64,000 nucleotides of DNA from Tubiluchus corallicola (Eukaryota; Priapulida; Priapulimorpha; Priapulimorphida; Tubiluchidae). Location of the stretch: the NCBI GenBank assembly GCA_030141605.1, contig JAQGDQ010000297.1, positions 45,001 to 109,000 on the forward strand. Reading direction: 5' to 3'. Below are positions 13,001 through 27,600 of this stretch, piece by piece (within the stretch, counting starts at the first letter, position 1; each line of letters opens with the position of its first letter). The notes under the pieces were generated by a model. It was given only the letters and a program-made list of their open reading frames with translations. It made no database searches and was not told the DNA's origin. The position numbers were made by a program, and so were the translations under genes.

Positions 13001-15558
13001 CAAGATTCTTTCAAATTCAAAAAAACTTAGAAATTAAATTATCTACTCTGGCATGGTGACACTGTGTTGCTTACCAAATACGGTCAAATCTCCAATTAAG
13101 GACCTGACCGGATTCGTGTTTATCCGGCACATGTACTCGCCGGAATCAGATTCCCGTGTGTCCCGGATGTAGAGAAGCCAAATGTTGTCGTTCTGTCTTG
13201 ATACCCTTATCCGGGAATCCTGTAGTAAGACTTTATTGTGCAATGCCATGATGGTCTTTGTGGCTGTTTTTATCCATACGATCTGAAATGGACAATAACG
13301 TTGCTGATTTAATTACAAAATTCATTATGTATGCGCGATAAATGCCTTAATTTATGGTTTTAATGTCCCTGCAATAAAACCGTCTAAATTGAAACTGAGA
13401 CTTCTGTATGACTGAGCGAGAGCTTTGATTTGTTGCATAATCATAGGCAATAAAAACTTTAACATCCTCGATGTTTCTTCTCCAGGCAAATGTTTTTCGA
13501 TTCAGTTTCTTCTCGCCACCTCTTCTGCATTTTCACTCTTTATCTTTGCTTTTCTTTGTTTGTGTCTATCTTTGTATACTCTAACCCTTCATGCTCTCTC
13601 CACCACCAGTACTTTCAGTTTTTTAGGTCAAGAGTTAGAAATGGGTCATAAATTTGGCCCTCATTCGACCCCAACCCACCGTGACCCACATTTATACCAC
13701 AAATATTACAGTGTCGCATATTTTACATGGTAATGTTTTGACTAATCACTATGCATAAAGAAAATTGCCCAGTGTTATTGAGAGAATACCACTGATATAC
13801 ACCTCAGAGAGCCTTACCACTCAAAATAACTTAATTTAAAATAAAAAAGAACAGAAACGAAGCAAATTTTAAATTGAGAACATTGAGAAAAATGGGAAAT
13901 TTCTTTAAACAAAATTGTCTGAAACAATAAGTATCAATTACGCTACGGTAGTTTTCTTGCTCACGCAAGTCTTGCAATGGATGCACACCCGAGTGTTGAG
14001 GTAGCTAATTGCTCACCCACCCACCTTTCAATTTCTGTATAGGAATGTTTTACGAGCTGCAATAAAACAAGATTGAACAACCAACAACAAACGAGTAAAT
14101 GAGTCTGCATTTGAACCTGGTTTTCGTTACCGAACCTCTAACAGCTGAACGAACAGCTGAAGTCCATTTTTGGTGAAATTTGGTGAAGTAATCACTTAGT
14201 GTTTTGCTCTAGGTAGGACAGCAAAGACAACAAGGTTCATGTCCAGAATAAAAAAGGGCATCTAGAAATGATTATTTGATAAAACCAGTTCTAACAGGAG
14301 AATAATTGGGTGCACTATTATCACTGCCAAGCATCAATTTACATATAACTAACAATTTAAGAGAAACTCTATACGCTTTTAATCAAGTTTTGTTATCAAA
14401 CCATTTGAACAACAAATCGCATTTAACAAACTGACATTTGGCAACAACTTGCTTTGATAATTAACGTGTACATGAGTCTGCAACACTGCACTTCTTAGAA
14501 GACACGCATGTGATGAGTTTTAGTGCTTTGTTGAAGCTTTTAAATCTGATTTTGCTAAAATTCAGTCTATGAATATATTTTATGTTTTAATTGTTTCAAG
14601 AGCTAATAACTACGAGCTGCATTAATAGGCCGAAAATCAATTAATAATCTTGAACTTGAACTTAAACTTATGCTGTATTTATAGATCTATAAAAATATAA
14701 TAATGATTTAAGTTTAAGCTTAGTTTACACTAGGCGTTATGCAGGTATACCCGAAAAGCATAGGCTTTTACTTGGTCTAGGTTATCGTCACATAATTTAT
14801 TAGTTGAGACTGGTCGTTGGGCTAGGGTACCCAGAGAACGACGTCTTTTCCCATGCGACCGTTCGAGCATTCAAAATGAGGAACATGTCTTATATACGAG
14901 ATGTATCTATATACGTATGTCCTATATATCTCGTAGATGTAGTATTACTGTTGATTTAGGAGATGATTCTAACTTGAACTTTGATACTATATGTGACTTG
15001 CCCAAAATGGATTGACCTGTCCTTGTGATTTATCTCTTGTCTGCTCTTATGTTTATAACTGCTTTAATCGCTTTAGTTAATTTTTCCGTTAGTTTCTATG
15101 AGCTCAGGATGTTTAGTACTACACTTTCATATTAATAACCAATATACACACGTCATCCGTTATTTGTTGGAAACTTTTGTAATCGTCTTGTGTCTAGCGC
15201 AAGTAGTGATTAGGTGTAATTTGTCTATTTGTAATTCGTCAGCTGGTTGTTTTGTTTCATAATTTGCATATGCATGTACGTTTGGCCTATGTATGTATGT
15301 ATGTATGTATGTATGTATGTATGTATGTATGTATGTATGTATGTATGTATGTATGTATGTATGTATGTATGTATGTATGTATGTATGTATGTATGTATGT
15401 ATGTATGTATGTATGTATGTATGTATGTATGTATGCATGTATGTATGTATGCATGTATTTTATGGTTTTACGTGTGTGTACGTATTTGATTTTATATTTA
15501 ATTTTGTTTCGATGACAATGACAACGACGACGACAACAACAACAACAACAACAACAGC

Positions 15559-15615
<57 letters not shown>

Positions 15616-15616
15616 A

Positions 15617-15652
<36 letters not shown>

Positions 15653-18600
15653 TATCAGCGAAATTTGATTAATCATGTTTTTATTTGTTATCACACAGCT
15701 TAAGCTGTTTGCATACATGTGCTGTGAATGTTATGATAGAAGGAAACTTGAAGAAAACACAATACAATGATACTGGTTGTTGATGTGATCAAAGTTCTTA
15801 TGTTTTGTATATCAAATATAAGTTGGCGCTTTTGTATGCGGCAGAAGTATGAAAATTATAATGAACCGGTTTGTAAAACTGCATTCACTTAGGTTACAAT
15901 GCTTTATTAACAATACGCAATGAAAATATAAAATGTCACTAAAGACTCTTTTAAAAGAGACGGCAAATAAAACTGATTTCTTCACAAGACTATAACGAAG
16001 TAGCTAAAATAGAATTTAATGCAACCCCTGAAGGTCGAGGTGGTTAGATCTTAGTGAGTGAAAACAGTTTGTCTGCATTCTTCTCAACATGATAAGTAAA
16101 AGCTGTATAGATATTACTAAACAAAGACACCACAATGAAATTTTTATATATTTAAATATTTGAAAAGCAGATAGGTTCGTTCCATTTTTATTTAATGAAC
16201 TCTTACATTCGTATTACATTCGTTTACGGCTGCTTACAAGCATGTGTGGGTTCACCGATGTTGGAAATTTAGCGATAATTCTCGCTTTAATGAAGCTGTA
16301 CAACCTTTTATTAGATTTTTAGCAGAAAATCCGACTTGTTCGACTTTTGAAAAATTTGCTTTGGTAAATCAGTGGTAAATTCCCAAAAGAAGTGCTAATA
16401 TTGGCAGAATACAAGACATATTCGGAATTTCTGAGCAAACTGGAATGCGTCACGAAATTAAGCCTCATAGTTGCTGAATACGCAATAACTCATTCGAGCC
16501 TTAAAAATCAAATCTATCAACTTACAAGTTCCAATCGATGTTAAAATGTAGCGGCAGTTATAATATATTAATTAAATATTTGGCCAAGGCTCGACTTAAA
16601 TCAGTACTCATTTGGGTGTTGTTGTTGTTCTTGTTCTGAGGGATGAACTTTTCAAAAAACTTAAGCTTCCACCAATTCGCTACAGATCGCCATAAAACTT
16701 CATACAAACATAACAGAACGAACTTCTCATCGACTGACGAAGTCGAATTTTCGATCGGCCATTTCGAATTCTAGACGAGGTGATAACGATCTTTTCGTAA
16801 AAAATTAAAGGCTCTGATAATTTGCACTGGATCGTCCTGAAACTTCACACCCAGTACTAGAACGAATTATGCATCGACTGGCAGGGTTGGATTGTCGAGT
16901 TGCCATTTCGAATTCAAGATGACGGAGATGACGTCATTTTTGAAAAAAGTCTAAGGCTCCGCTAATTCGCAATAAATCATGACGAAACTTTAGAGAAATA
17001 TACTAGAACGAATTCTGCAACAACTGACAGAGTCGAATTTTCAGATGGTGGCGATAAGATCATTTTCCAAAATGTCTAAGGCTCCACCAGTTCACAGCAG
17101 ATCATCATGAAACTTTGCAGGAATATACTAGAGGGAATACTGCGTCGACTAACGGAGTTGGATTTTTGTTCCGCCATTGTGATTTCAAGATAGTAGTGAT
17201 AACATCACTGTCAAAAAAGCTTATGGTTTCGCCAATTCGTAAAATTATCTATAAGAAGACCGAATGGATTCCGAAACGACTAAGAGATCCAGGTTTTCGA
17301 TTTTAGGGGTCTGTCAATTCACCCAGGATCATCAAGAACTTTTCTGCATTGACTGGCTGAGTCAGAGTTTCGATGTGCCATCTTGATTTCAAGACGACGA
17401 CATGGTCGTAATTTTTTATCCGCTATCTTGTGTTCAGCAAGCCCTCAACCAGCAGTTCTAGTCGAGCTTTTTATATAAGCTTTTCAGAAAAGGAAAATAC
17501 ACATGTGATCAGAAAAAAAGAACAAATTTTAGTGATAAGAAATAACTATTTAGTGACGTTCTTCTTGAAGCAAGTGCGGTTATAGTAAAATGAATTATTT
17601 CTGTTGTTAAAGAAAGGGAAAACGGAAAACAGGATTCTTGAATAACTGTCTTGCACCTAGGAATGCCAGGGTAGAAATATCCATGGGGAGTCGCAGCATT
17701 GGGAATCCCAGGACCGTACCGAGTCAATGTATACTGTTTTCGGACTCCGAGTAAGTAGTTGGCGTTTAAGAACTAAGGAAAAAGTGTAAAGAGAGTATCC
17801 TCTATAAAACAGCGATGAAACAAAATAATATAGCAACAGATATTTGATGAGGAAGACATTACAGAGACAAACACAAATAAAGTTTGACCGGACTAGCAAC
17901 ACGATTTCACGATCTGTGGCTAATGGCAGGAGAGGTAACCCAGATGAGGGTTTATCAAAAATAGTTATTCCGACGTTCGTTGGTCTTTTCTACAGGGATG
18001 TAGCTGGTTTTGTATTCTTGAGACACCCTTGTATGGGTCATTCCTCGAGCATCAGGATTTTTCTGCTACCATATTAGTATGGATTTTAGGACTACACACT
18101 ACACACAGGGGGTAGAAAATGTTGCTTTTTTAAATCCTGGTAGGAGTACACGGGTGCCTGCAGCAGCTTGCAGAGTAAATGCCAAGTTAGAGGAAAGGAA
18201 AAGTCAGTTAGCATGTTACATGGTTCATTTAATTGTCACATAAAGAAGGAAAAATATAACGACGAAATTCGCAAAAAACTATCTATATAACATAAAACTA
18301 ATTTGCACCAAAATTGAATTTATTGCTGGCCGGTTTCGAACAAACTGTTCACTGTCAAGGCATTTAAAACAAAGAAATTTACCAGAATTCAGAAACAACA
18401 TCGAAATGCGATTCAGTAGTTGGATAGCCAAATGATATATGATAAACCATTATATAGATAATATAGCAATTTACCTTATATAGCAATACATAGCATTATA
18501 CTCCACAAAGAAACAAACATGTTAGTAGTAACAGAACTGTCAATATTAGGTTGCTGAATTCCACAAAATACTACTAACATGTTTGTGGAGTGTAGCATAG

Positions 18601-21600
18601 TTTCATATCAATCAAGATATGTAATCTACAAGGTAAATTGCTAAATTATCTATATAATGGCTTATCATATATCTTTTGGCTATCTAACTACTGAATTGCA
18701 TATCGATGTTGTTTCTAAATTCTGGTAAATTTCTTTGTTTTAGATGCTTTGACAATGAACAGTTTGTTCGAAACCGGTCGGCAATAAATTCAATTTAGTT
18801 ACATCTATTTGCCAAAAATGGATAATTCAAAACTAATTATATAACTTAATTTATATTTAGACCTAACTGGTGGACTTCGTGACCTTTTGTAAGCGGATCG
18901 TGAATTTCCGTAAGCGCGCGAAACTGATTCCAACTTCTGCAAAAATGTAACAAAAGTAGCTAAGTAATTTTCTGTAAAAACTTATTATACTTTTGAAGGA
19001 ATTTGACAGCGCGCTGCTTTTCTTCAGCTGATAAACGACGTCATTGGTGGAAGAATGGGGCGTTCAAAATGGAAGCGCCCAAGCGTAAAATGATCACCAA
19101 TTCACAGTGATTTTACTAATTACACGAGGCGCTTATCACACTTTTATTGCTAAATCCTTGTGACATTTTTCCCTACATTGAAATAACCCAAACTTCCCAG
19201 AAGGCTTGGCCTTTCCTTTAAACAGGAAGAAGCAGAACCTTTATAGTATACAGCTTGTCTCAACAAGGTAATTATTATGATTCTATGACATGGTCGTATA
19301 TCACTGTCGGTATAGACTCGTGCTTTCATCTTGAATGGTGGTAATTACAAGAGCACCATGAATAGAGGCAGACCACATAAGCGAGACTAACCGAAACTAT
19401 GTAATTATTATAGTCTTCAGATGCTGCATTAATAATGTAAGAGTTTGTAAATATTTTAGTATCGTTTATAGCCTGGACTCGGAAAGCCTATATTACATAT
19501 TGATGAATGTTTACCTTAAGCCCCTTTCTGACCAAGTTGTCACCGAATTAAGATGTCGGTTTTACTTTATTAGTTTTAATGCCAAACCCAAATTTTGTTT
19601 AAGAATTACCTGTTAAATCTTACAGAACAGGCTTAGTTTTAACTAGGAGGAATTTAATGTCCATATTGCATTACTGACGCTTGTGCAACAGAAAAAATAT
19701 CATTGTTTTTATTAAGTTCCGGTGTCCTCCTCTCTTTCACTTTCTCTCTCTCTCTCTCTCTCTCTCCCACTCTCTCTCCTCTCTTCAGTCACTCATTTTC
19801 GTCCACTTCTCATAGTCTGCAAGTTTTTTCTGCATTTTCTTCCACATTGCCGAGTTCTATACTGATGACAGGCTTCTATAACGAAACACAACCCTGCCGC
19901 TGTGCCACACAACTCTCATGACGTAATTAGGTTAGTCACATCGGTCAGTGGTCTCTGTCGGCTTTTATCATTAATGCACAAATGTGCCTTGGATAGATAT
20001 TATTCTCTATCAATAAACTTCATAGCTATCCCAGCTGAGACGCAGCATGAACAGCGCTCATTGGAGAGCTATGAACTGAAGAATACGTAATAACTTATTG
20101 TAAAAGCAGCGTCAAATTCTAAAAAAAATTATAAACAAAACACGCATTCACTGTAAGGCCGGTGTCATACAGAGGTGGACAAAATCCCCAAGTAGAAAAA
20201 GCCGCCTGGTAAAAAAAGAACGTATGGTCGCCAGTAGTCCCTATCTCTCAGATAGTCTCTTCCGCCGTCTTCTGCCTATCGGTGACAAGAGCTGTCTACC
20301 ACAAAAAGTCGTCATACGTAATCCACGGCTCCTTGCAAGCCGTTTTGGGAGGGTTATGTGGCGCCTTGTTGCGAAATGAATTTGACTATTAATTTCATTT
20401 TTGCTTATCGCTAACGTGAGGTGATTAGAGTATTAGTGTTTCATAAGGGTCTCATAAATTAAAAAAATCGATTTTTGACCACTACATTTTACTAATACTG
20501 CAATTAGATACGTGCAGATAATTATGATTTAAATAATGAAACATATTTATTTAAACTAAAAATAAACCTGTTATTTTGTAATGAGTACAACTGCTTAAAT
20601 ATTTATGAATAAAATTTGAAATTAATACAATTGCTTGACAACAAGCTGTTCCACGTCATTATTAATTTCAACTACTGCAGAGTGCTGATGAAATTTCTTT
20701 TCGTTTTTCTCTTGATTGTTTAAAATGAACGAAATACCTTTAACAGTGTCCGTTGCTGTATACGTTTCTAGCCCGCACTGTCCCGTTGTGCTTTTGTTTT
20801 TTAATACGCCGCAATATGTAAATCAACCGGATCTAGTGGTTGGCTAATTTTGAATCAAGTAAACTAACTTATTATGGTAAGAAATTATAGATTCACAACC
20901 TTCCCTTCCACTATAAAACGGCAAAACGCCCTACTATACACAAGGAGCAAGGAACATGCAGCGGTTTTGGTCAAACGCCTTATGGCTTACGCATTATGGA
21001 TAACTACTTGCCTCATACGATAATTCTCCTTGTAGCATTTGTCTAAAGGTGACACAATTATTCTTTCGTAGATCTTGTGACGGTCAGAAGTTGATGCGCT
21101 TTTCCACTGGAGAAAATTACTTGTGTTTTAGATGTTATAGGCAGCTCTACAAACTTTCACTTACGCTTTATGTCAGATAATCAGTAGATTTAAAAGCTGA
21201 TGCCAGCAATAGTAATCCAGTGAAATGAGTAAGAATGCTTAGGATTCAGAACACGCACAATTCAATATACATTCTCATTTCCACAGAGGAGGACATGTCA
21301 AGCACACTTATGCAACACAATTGTTAAACTATCAGCTTGGAAACACCTTTTCTGCAATGATAGAATAAAGTAATGCATTGTTAAAGAATTTTTTCAACGA
21401 AACTGTGCAGAAAGAAGGAATCGTGAAAAAAGTCAGAACTGAGCCTGAACAACAGACTTCTGGTTTACATGTGTAATACCACGATCACTAGACTTTACAG
21501 TTCCACGTGATCGGGTCTCAATTCAACCCGAATAGCTCACCAACCAATCAAAACTTCCCTACGTCTTGTCAGGGCTAAATTACTAGCTAATTAGATTAAT

Positions 21601-24600
21601 TTTGTTGTAACTGATTTAGAAAATAAGTCCGAAATCACCCGTTAGTTGCCAGCCAGATTACATTAATATTTACTATGATCACAAAACGCTGTGCGTTCAT
21701 TGCATCATTATTTATATCCAGTAAACTTAAAATTAAGATATTATAACAGGTAATTAATTAACCATTTCTGCAAAGTAATTTAAACTCATGAGACAGTTGG
21801 GCACAGACTATTTCGTCAGAGTCTAAGCAACAATCTGGTGATCTAGTAACAGATGAGTATAGGTGAGTAATAACATACCTGGTAATCTCCTAATATGTGA
21901 GAAACAACATACATTGTAATGTGGCAACAAGTGAGCATAGGTGAGCAACAAAGAACAGTACCTGGCACTCTAGTAACAGGTGAGAAACAACATACTCGGT
22001 AGTCTGGTAACAAGTGAGTATAGGTGAGTAACAACATATCTTGTCATCTAGTAACAGGTGGTGATAAACACATCTGGGAATATGGCAACAGGTGAGTATA
22101 TAATAGATGAGTAATAACCTGTTAACCTGGCAGCAGGTGAATAAAAACAAATCTGGCAATCTGTTAGGTGAGTAATAATGTACCTTGTAATTTGGCGAGA
22201 AACAACATACCTGGTAATCTGGTAACAGGTGAGAAACTGCACATCTCAGAGTAGCTGTTTGACCTTCTGACACATTCACCGATTTCATTGGATCTGTAAA
22301 TTCTGGCAACTCCTGTACAGTGCAAACTGAAAAACAGACGATATCTTGTTAGAACATGTGAATTGTGAGACGAGCTCGTTATGAATACTACCTGGTTGTA
22401 CACCTGGAGTAGTAACAAATTTAAGTACAGTAAAGAAATATTAATTGAATTATTTGTGTATGTGAGTTACAGTGCCATATGAATTTACTGATTCGGTAAT
22501 TGGTTGCTGGGTAGTGTTTAAAGCACTGTGATTTTACATTGTCAAATGTCTAGTCACTGACTATAGCTTTTTCCTGATGCAGAGCAGCTGTCTATAAATG
22601 CAGTTTTTCCTCTGAGGTCGTCTTATCCGTGAAATTCCGTTACAAGAAAATCATTTCCTTGTCAACTGTAACCTCACTCGTCAAAGGAAGACAGGATGAT
22701 TTTTGATATACTACCCTTTTCAAGTCCAATAAAAAGTATACATTTTAGCACAATTAATACTGCAAAAGCATTTCTGATAATTAAATAATAGATTAAAAAC
22801 TTAATTAACGGCGAGCGAACTATTGATGACATCACAACTAACACTATTTTCAACTGCAATAATATTCCACGAGCGTGTTGCACGTGTTTGTGAAAGATAA
22901 AATTGAAGTACAGTGCTACTGTAAGAGATTTAGTGTGTTGTACTAAAACTAGGCAAATTTTAAGATAAAAATTGAAATTTCAAATTTACCGCTGTGCTCA
23001 CGCATGAGATGTCGAAGATGTGAAGTTCGTGAAGATGTGAATTAAACAGTTACACGATCAATGATGTGATAGGACAGGTTTCCTATATACATACTTGCAC
23101 AATAAAACTACAGAAGTAATTATGAACTCTTTCTTTAAGTACTTCGTACATTTATTTATACAGAGTAAATATTCATTTGTTTACTTCGGAAATGAGTTTC
23201 CGACAGTTATTGTGTTGAGCTTCTTTTTGTCGTCGTCGTCGTCGTCATCGTAGTAGTCGTAGCCGTCATTACTGTTTTTCACAAGGGGGAGAACTAGACA
23301 TTTATCGTTCCCCACAGAAGTGGTTTTGACGTTAAAATCCTTTGAGGAAATAAAGCACTCGCTAATAAAAGTGCAGCAGAACAAAAGCGGCGAGTTGAAA
23401 TTCAATTTATTTTATAGGTATTCAACTTCATTTTGCAGAACGAGAAAGCTTCTAGACTTGATTCAAACCCGGAGGTTTTTTCAATAAAGAGATTACGCGT
23501 GTTTAGACGTTAGGAATCGAATAGTGTGCAATAGAACGCCTCTGAGATGCCAAAGAACAACAATGTGGGAACCCCTTAGAGACAAGAGGATTATCACGGT
23601 GAAAGGAAAAGCAATCCCTAAAAGCTTAAACGTCGTTTCTGATTTTAGGATTTTATTTTTATTGAAAGGCTTTCAAAAATCATTTAAAGCACAAGAAAAC
23701 CCTCCACTTAAGCTCAAAAAATTCGTCTTGAAATTTTATGCTTCTTACATGCTGCCTTTCTGCACCCTAGAGGGTGAGCCAGCGACATTTTACCAATTGA
23801 AACGAACATTTTAAATTATTATTTCTAGTCACATAAGCCTTTCCAGGAGGTAAGTGAAATGCTATGTAATATAAGCATGTACAAAAAAGTAATATATATA
23901 TATATATATATTTGCAGATTTAGATTTGCATGGAAAGTTTTTTGGGACATAATTTGACATTGCCTATTCTTTCCCTTCTTAGCGTTCGAGTAGGTGACGT
24001 CATGTAATGGCGACATTGCGGGAGATTTAAAATGAAAACAAAGAAAAATTCCTTTTAACGTGAGTACGATATATGCAAAAAATGCTGTAAAGTAATGTAA
24101 TTTTCTAAGGCGATTTTTCTGAAACCTAATTCAGGCACCCCTTTTCTTAGCCTTTAATTGTGCGTATAGCAGTGCGTATGAATCTGTATTGCTTGTTGTG
24201 GACAGGTTTTTGTGTTCAAATACTAGCTAAGCTTTGATGGTACGATTATTTGCGAAGTTAAGTTGCCCTGCTCCTGTTTATTAAAATGACTGACTGACGG
24301 GAAACTGATGAATTATTGATTTATAGCCTGTTCTATAAAATACGGAGTAATTGTAGCTACGTGGAAATCAAAGTTCATAGGCCTAAAGGTTTACCCAGAA
24401 AATCAAAGAGTTCAGTTTTTCTTAATAAAATGGGAACACACTGCTTTCTATGTCGCATTTCACACTGACGCCTAATGAGGAATGTTCCTCATAGCTTCCT
24501 CGTGAGAAATTCTGCAATCAGATAGAGGTTATGTGTCCTCCTCACGCAGAAATTTGTCGCTTGATAAAAAAAGGGGCATGTTCTAGTTTTGCGCAATTTA

Positions 24601-27600
24601 CATTAAAATTTAACTGCTTTAATTACGTCTTTCTTGTTTAGTAAATAATAGTTAACGTAACCGTAAAATGGATCTATCTTTTGATTTATCTTTCATCATA
24701 TAAGCGATTTTTTTCTTTTGTTACGGTGTATGTGATGGTTGTATTCGTGAAAAAAGCAACACTTGCATATAATCACAAAGTGTGTCGTGGCTAGTGGTTA
24801 TTTTAAAAGCGAACTAGTTTCCTATTGAACAAGTGTATTATAGTTATATTAGATGATTATAGTCATCGTATAAATTACTATCCACAAAGGCGCCAGATCA
24901 AGAACTACGCCGTTTGGTGTAATTAGTCTGTGTGGAAAATAGTCTTACTCAGACTAATTTTAAACTTGACTTTTTATGTCTTTTTTCCATACATAAATAG
25001 TCTGTGTATCGAAAGAAATGTTGCAGTGTGCAAGGCAGGTTTTAAGCACATGAAGCAAAGGATTATGCAATGTGGCAGCTGACTCTGTACATGCAGTAAA
25101 TGTTCAGCAAGATGAACACGGCATGACTTTTGCCAGAAAGGCAATGACAAGCATTGGCCTGGCACAAGATGCGAACGGCAAATTGGATACAATGCAACTG
25201 AATCCCGTGTTGTAGGAAATCGTAGTAAAATACCAAATAGAGTTGATGAAGAAACTTAAGAATATACCAATGGCAAGTCGGTTGATGAAGAAACTTAACT
25301 TCTAGCTCTGAGTCTGAGTCCGCTGAAGAAGATTATGATTGAAAAGCAAAACATTGTTAACGTTATTTGAATTTCATTGACTATAAATTTCGTATTGGAA
25401 TGAAAAAAATTCGATGAAATTAATCTGTGTGGAAAATTTGTGTAACTCTGATTAATTCTTATAGTGCACGTTGCAAAGTTGGTTTCAAAATTAGTATCGC
25501 ACAGACTAATTACACTAAACAGTGTAGTTGGCTGAAAAGCCTGTACTGGGTTGGGTGGCCGAGTATATGCCGAGTTCAGGGCATATTTCCTGCATGTTGT
25601 TCATTACTTGTGCGTTGCGTCCTTACCTGTATTGTTGTAAGTGTAAGTTAGTAAACAGCCATTAGTGCTAGTGCTGCCTGTCAAATGAACGAAGGTAAAT
25701 TTTTAATTGCACCAATAAGAAAAAGATTACACCAAAAGTATAACAAATAGGAAACAAATCATTATTATAGAACAGATAACAGTTTCTCTAATTAAGAAAG
25801 AAAAAACAGTTAAGGTAAATAAATGTTGTCTTTATGTTTGGCTGCATAAAATACCATAAGATCTCTGTATGAAATGTATTTTCATACTGCATGGATTATC
25901 ACGTAGACATCGATTTTGTCTGAAAATTTTCTTGATTTGTGAAAGCAATTCCGTTCGTCATTTACCTTGCGTGTTCTGTGTGAAATGGGCTTTACTTAAT
26001 AATTGAGTGCTAGAAAATCAGTGAAAACTCATACATTATAAAACTTCCTTGTCTTGCTACCTTATAACGCTGACAATAACAATGCAAAGGGGCAACATTG
26101 AATAATATATAAACTCAATGATGTCGGTGTTACTATACGTTTGATAACCAAAGATCGTGTATCAGTTATAGATGTGATAGATTTCACAAAGCAAATACGT
26201 TCATGAAAGAGACACAGCTGATTCTGTTTACGTAGAGCAAATACAGATCTTGCAGCGAAAGATTGGATTTTTCTCAACTCAGCAGTTACTAGGTTTCATC
26301 AAGCTTTGTTCTTTAAGCGCTAGAATGTTTCCTACGTTTTATTGTCGTGTTTAATGTGTTTGTATCTGCAACCTGATATACTGTAGTGCCTGCAAGCTCA
26401 CACATAACGTTTCAAGTGAAAGAGTGTACTAATTTTAATCGCTCAACAATGCAAAGTAACTATACTATATTATAAATTTCTCACTAAAACTGTTGGTGTT
26501 GACATTATTTGCACCAGCAGAAATGACTTAATGGATCGAAGTTTCTTATTCTCTAGACAGAAATACATACATACAGACATACGGATGGTCGGTCGGTCGG
26601 ACGGACAGACAGACATACATAGATTGACTGGTTGGCTGACTGACTGATTAATGAACTAATTGACTGACTGATAGATAGACAAACAGACTGAAAGAGGGAA
26701 AGAGAAAGGGGGAGAGAGGAGAGAAAGGGGAGAAGTGAGAGAGAGAGGGGAGAGAGAGAGAGAGGGAGGAGAAAAGAGAGAGAGAAAGAGAGAGTAAGAG
26801 AGAAGGTGCAGTGGAGAGAGAGAGAGAGAAAAAGAGAAAAAGAAAGAAAGAGAGACAAAGCAAGCAGGAAGGAAGGACGGAAAATTTTTCCCATTTCTAT
26901 TACATGTAATTTAAATTATTTCTCCGCAATACAATAATCATTACATTCTAGACACTTTAGTGCACGATTCGATTTTTGAGGAGCAAAATCGCTGTTGTCA
27001 TTGATCTGAAGTGCTGGGGGTAGAAATGAATATCCAAACGATGCTTAGTGACCGAAGTTAAATTATGTCAAACTTGGCCAACAAATGGATGTCTGATTAG
27101 CAGAACAACTGCTCGTGCCATACTAGCTGTCACGGTTATCTGCCTTGTTCAAGAGGTGTGGCTAAAGCATTTCTTAGAAGATTATCATTCGCAATTCATA
27201 GATTCCGGTCGTGGCATAGCCTCTGCACCGTAACTTGTGTAACGAATACACCACCACATATACGTATTAGTCATATCTATCAGCGCGATAAAGACCGCAA
27301 AGTTTATTTCCCTGTTGTATGTTTATGAAACATCTCTGAAGTCACTTCAGAGCAATATAGCTGAAAGTGTGCATCTTATTATAAAATATGTACAACAGTA
27401 AAAAAGAAATTGCAAGCAACAAAATAATGAGCACACGGTAGTGGTCTAGGCTTTAAATGATCAGTATTTGTCATTTATTTGTCAAGATTTTTTCATATAA
27501 GTAAGTAATTGTGACTGAAAATGATCATTTTTATGACTTGTGAGCAAAAGTGTTTGACACTGCAAGATTGATAGATGGATGGATGGACGGACAAACGGAA

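Larger units (their letters stand above)
13283..22210 (-). other. Intron 2 of the Ig gene (about 8.9 kb)
   Basis: Phase-0 intron inside Ig1. It contains the exon-2-derived minisatellite, a TC tract (19.74 kb), the foldback element (18.3-18.8 kb), the 140-bp tandem repeat (16.7-17.4 kb) and the ATGT/CAA/TAA microsatellites (15.3-15.65 kb). I see nothing assignable in 13.3-15.2, 19.8-21.8 or the rest. Confidence 0.75.
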
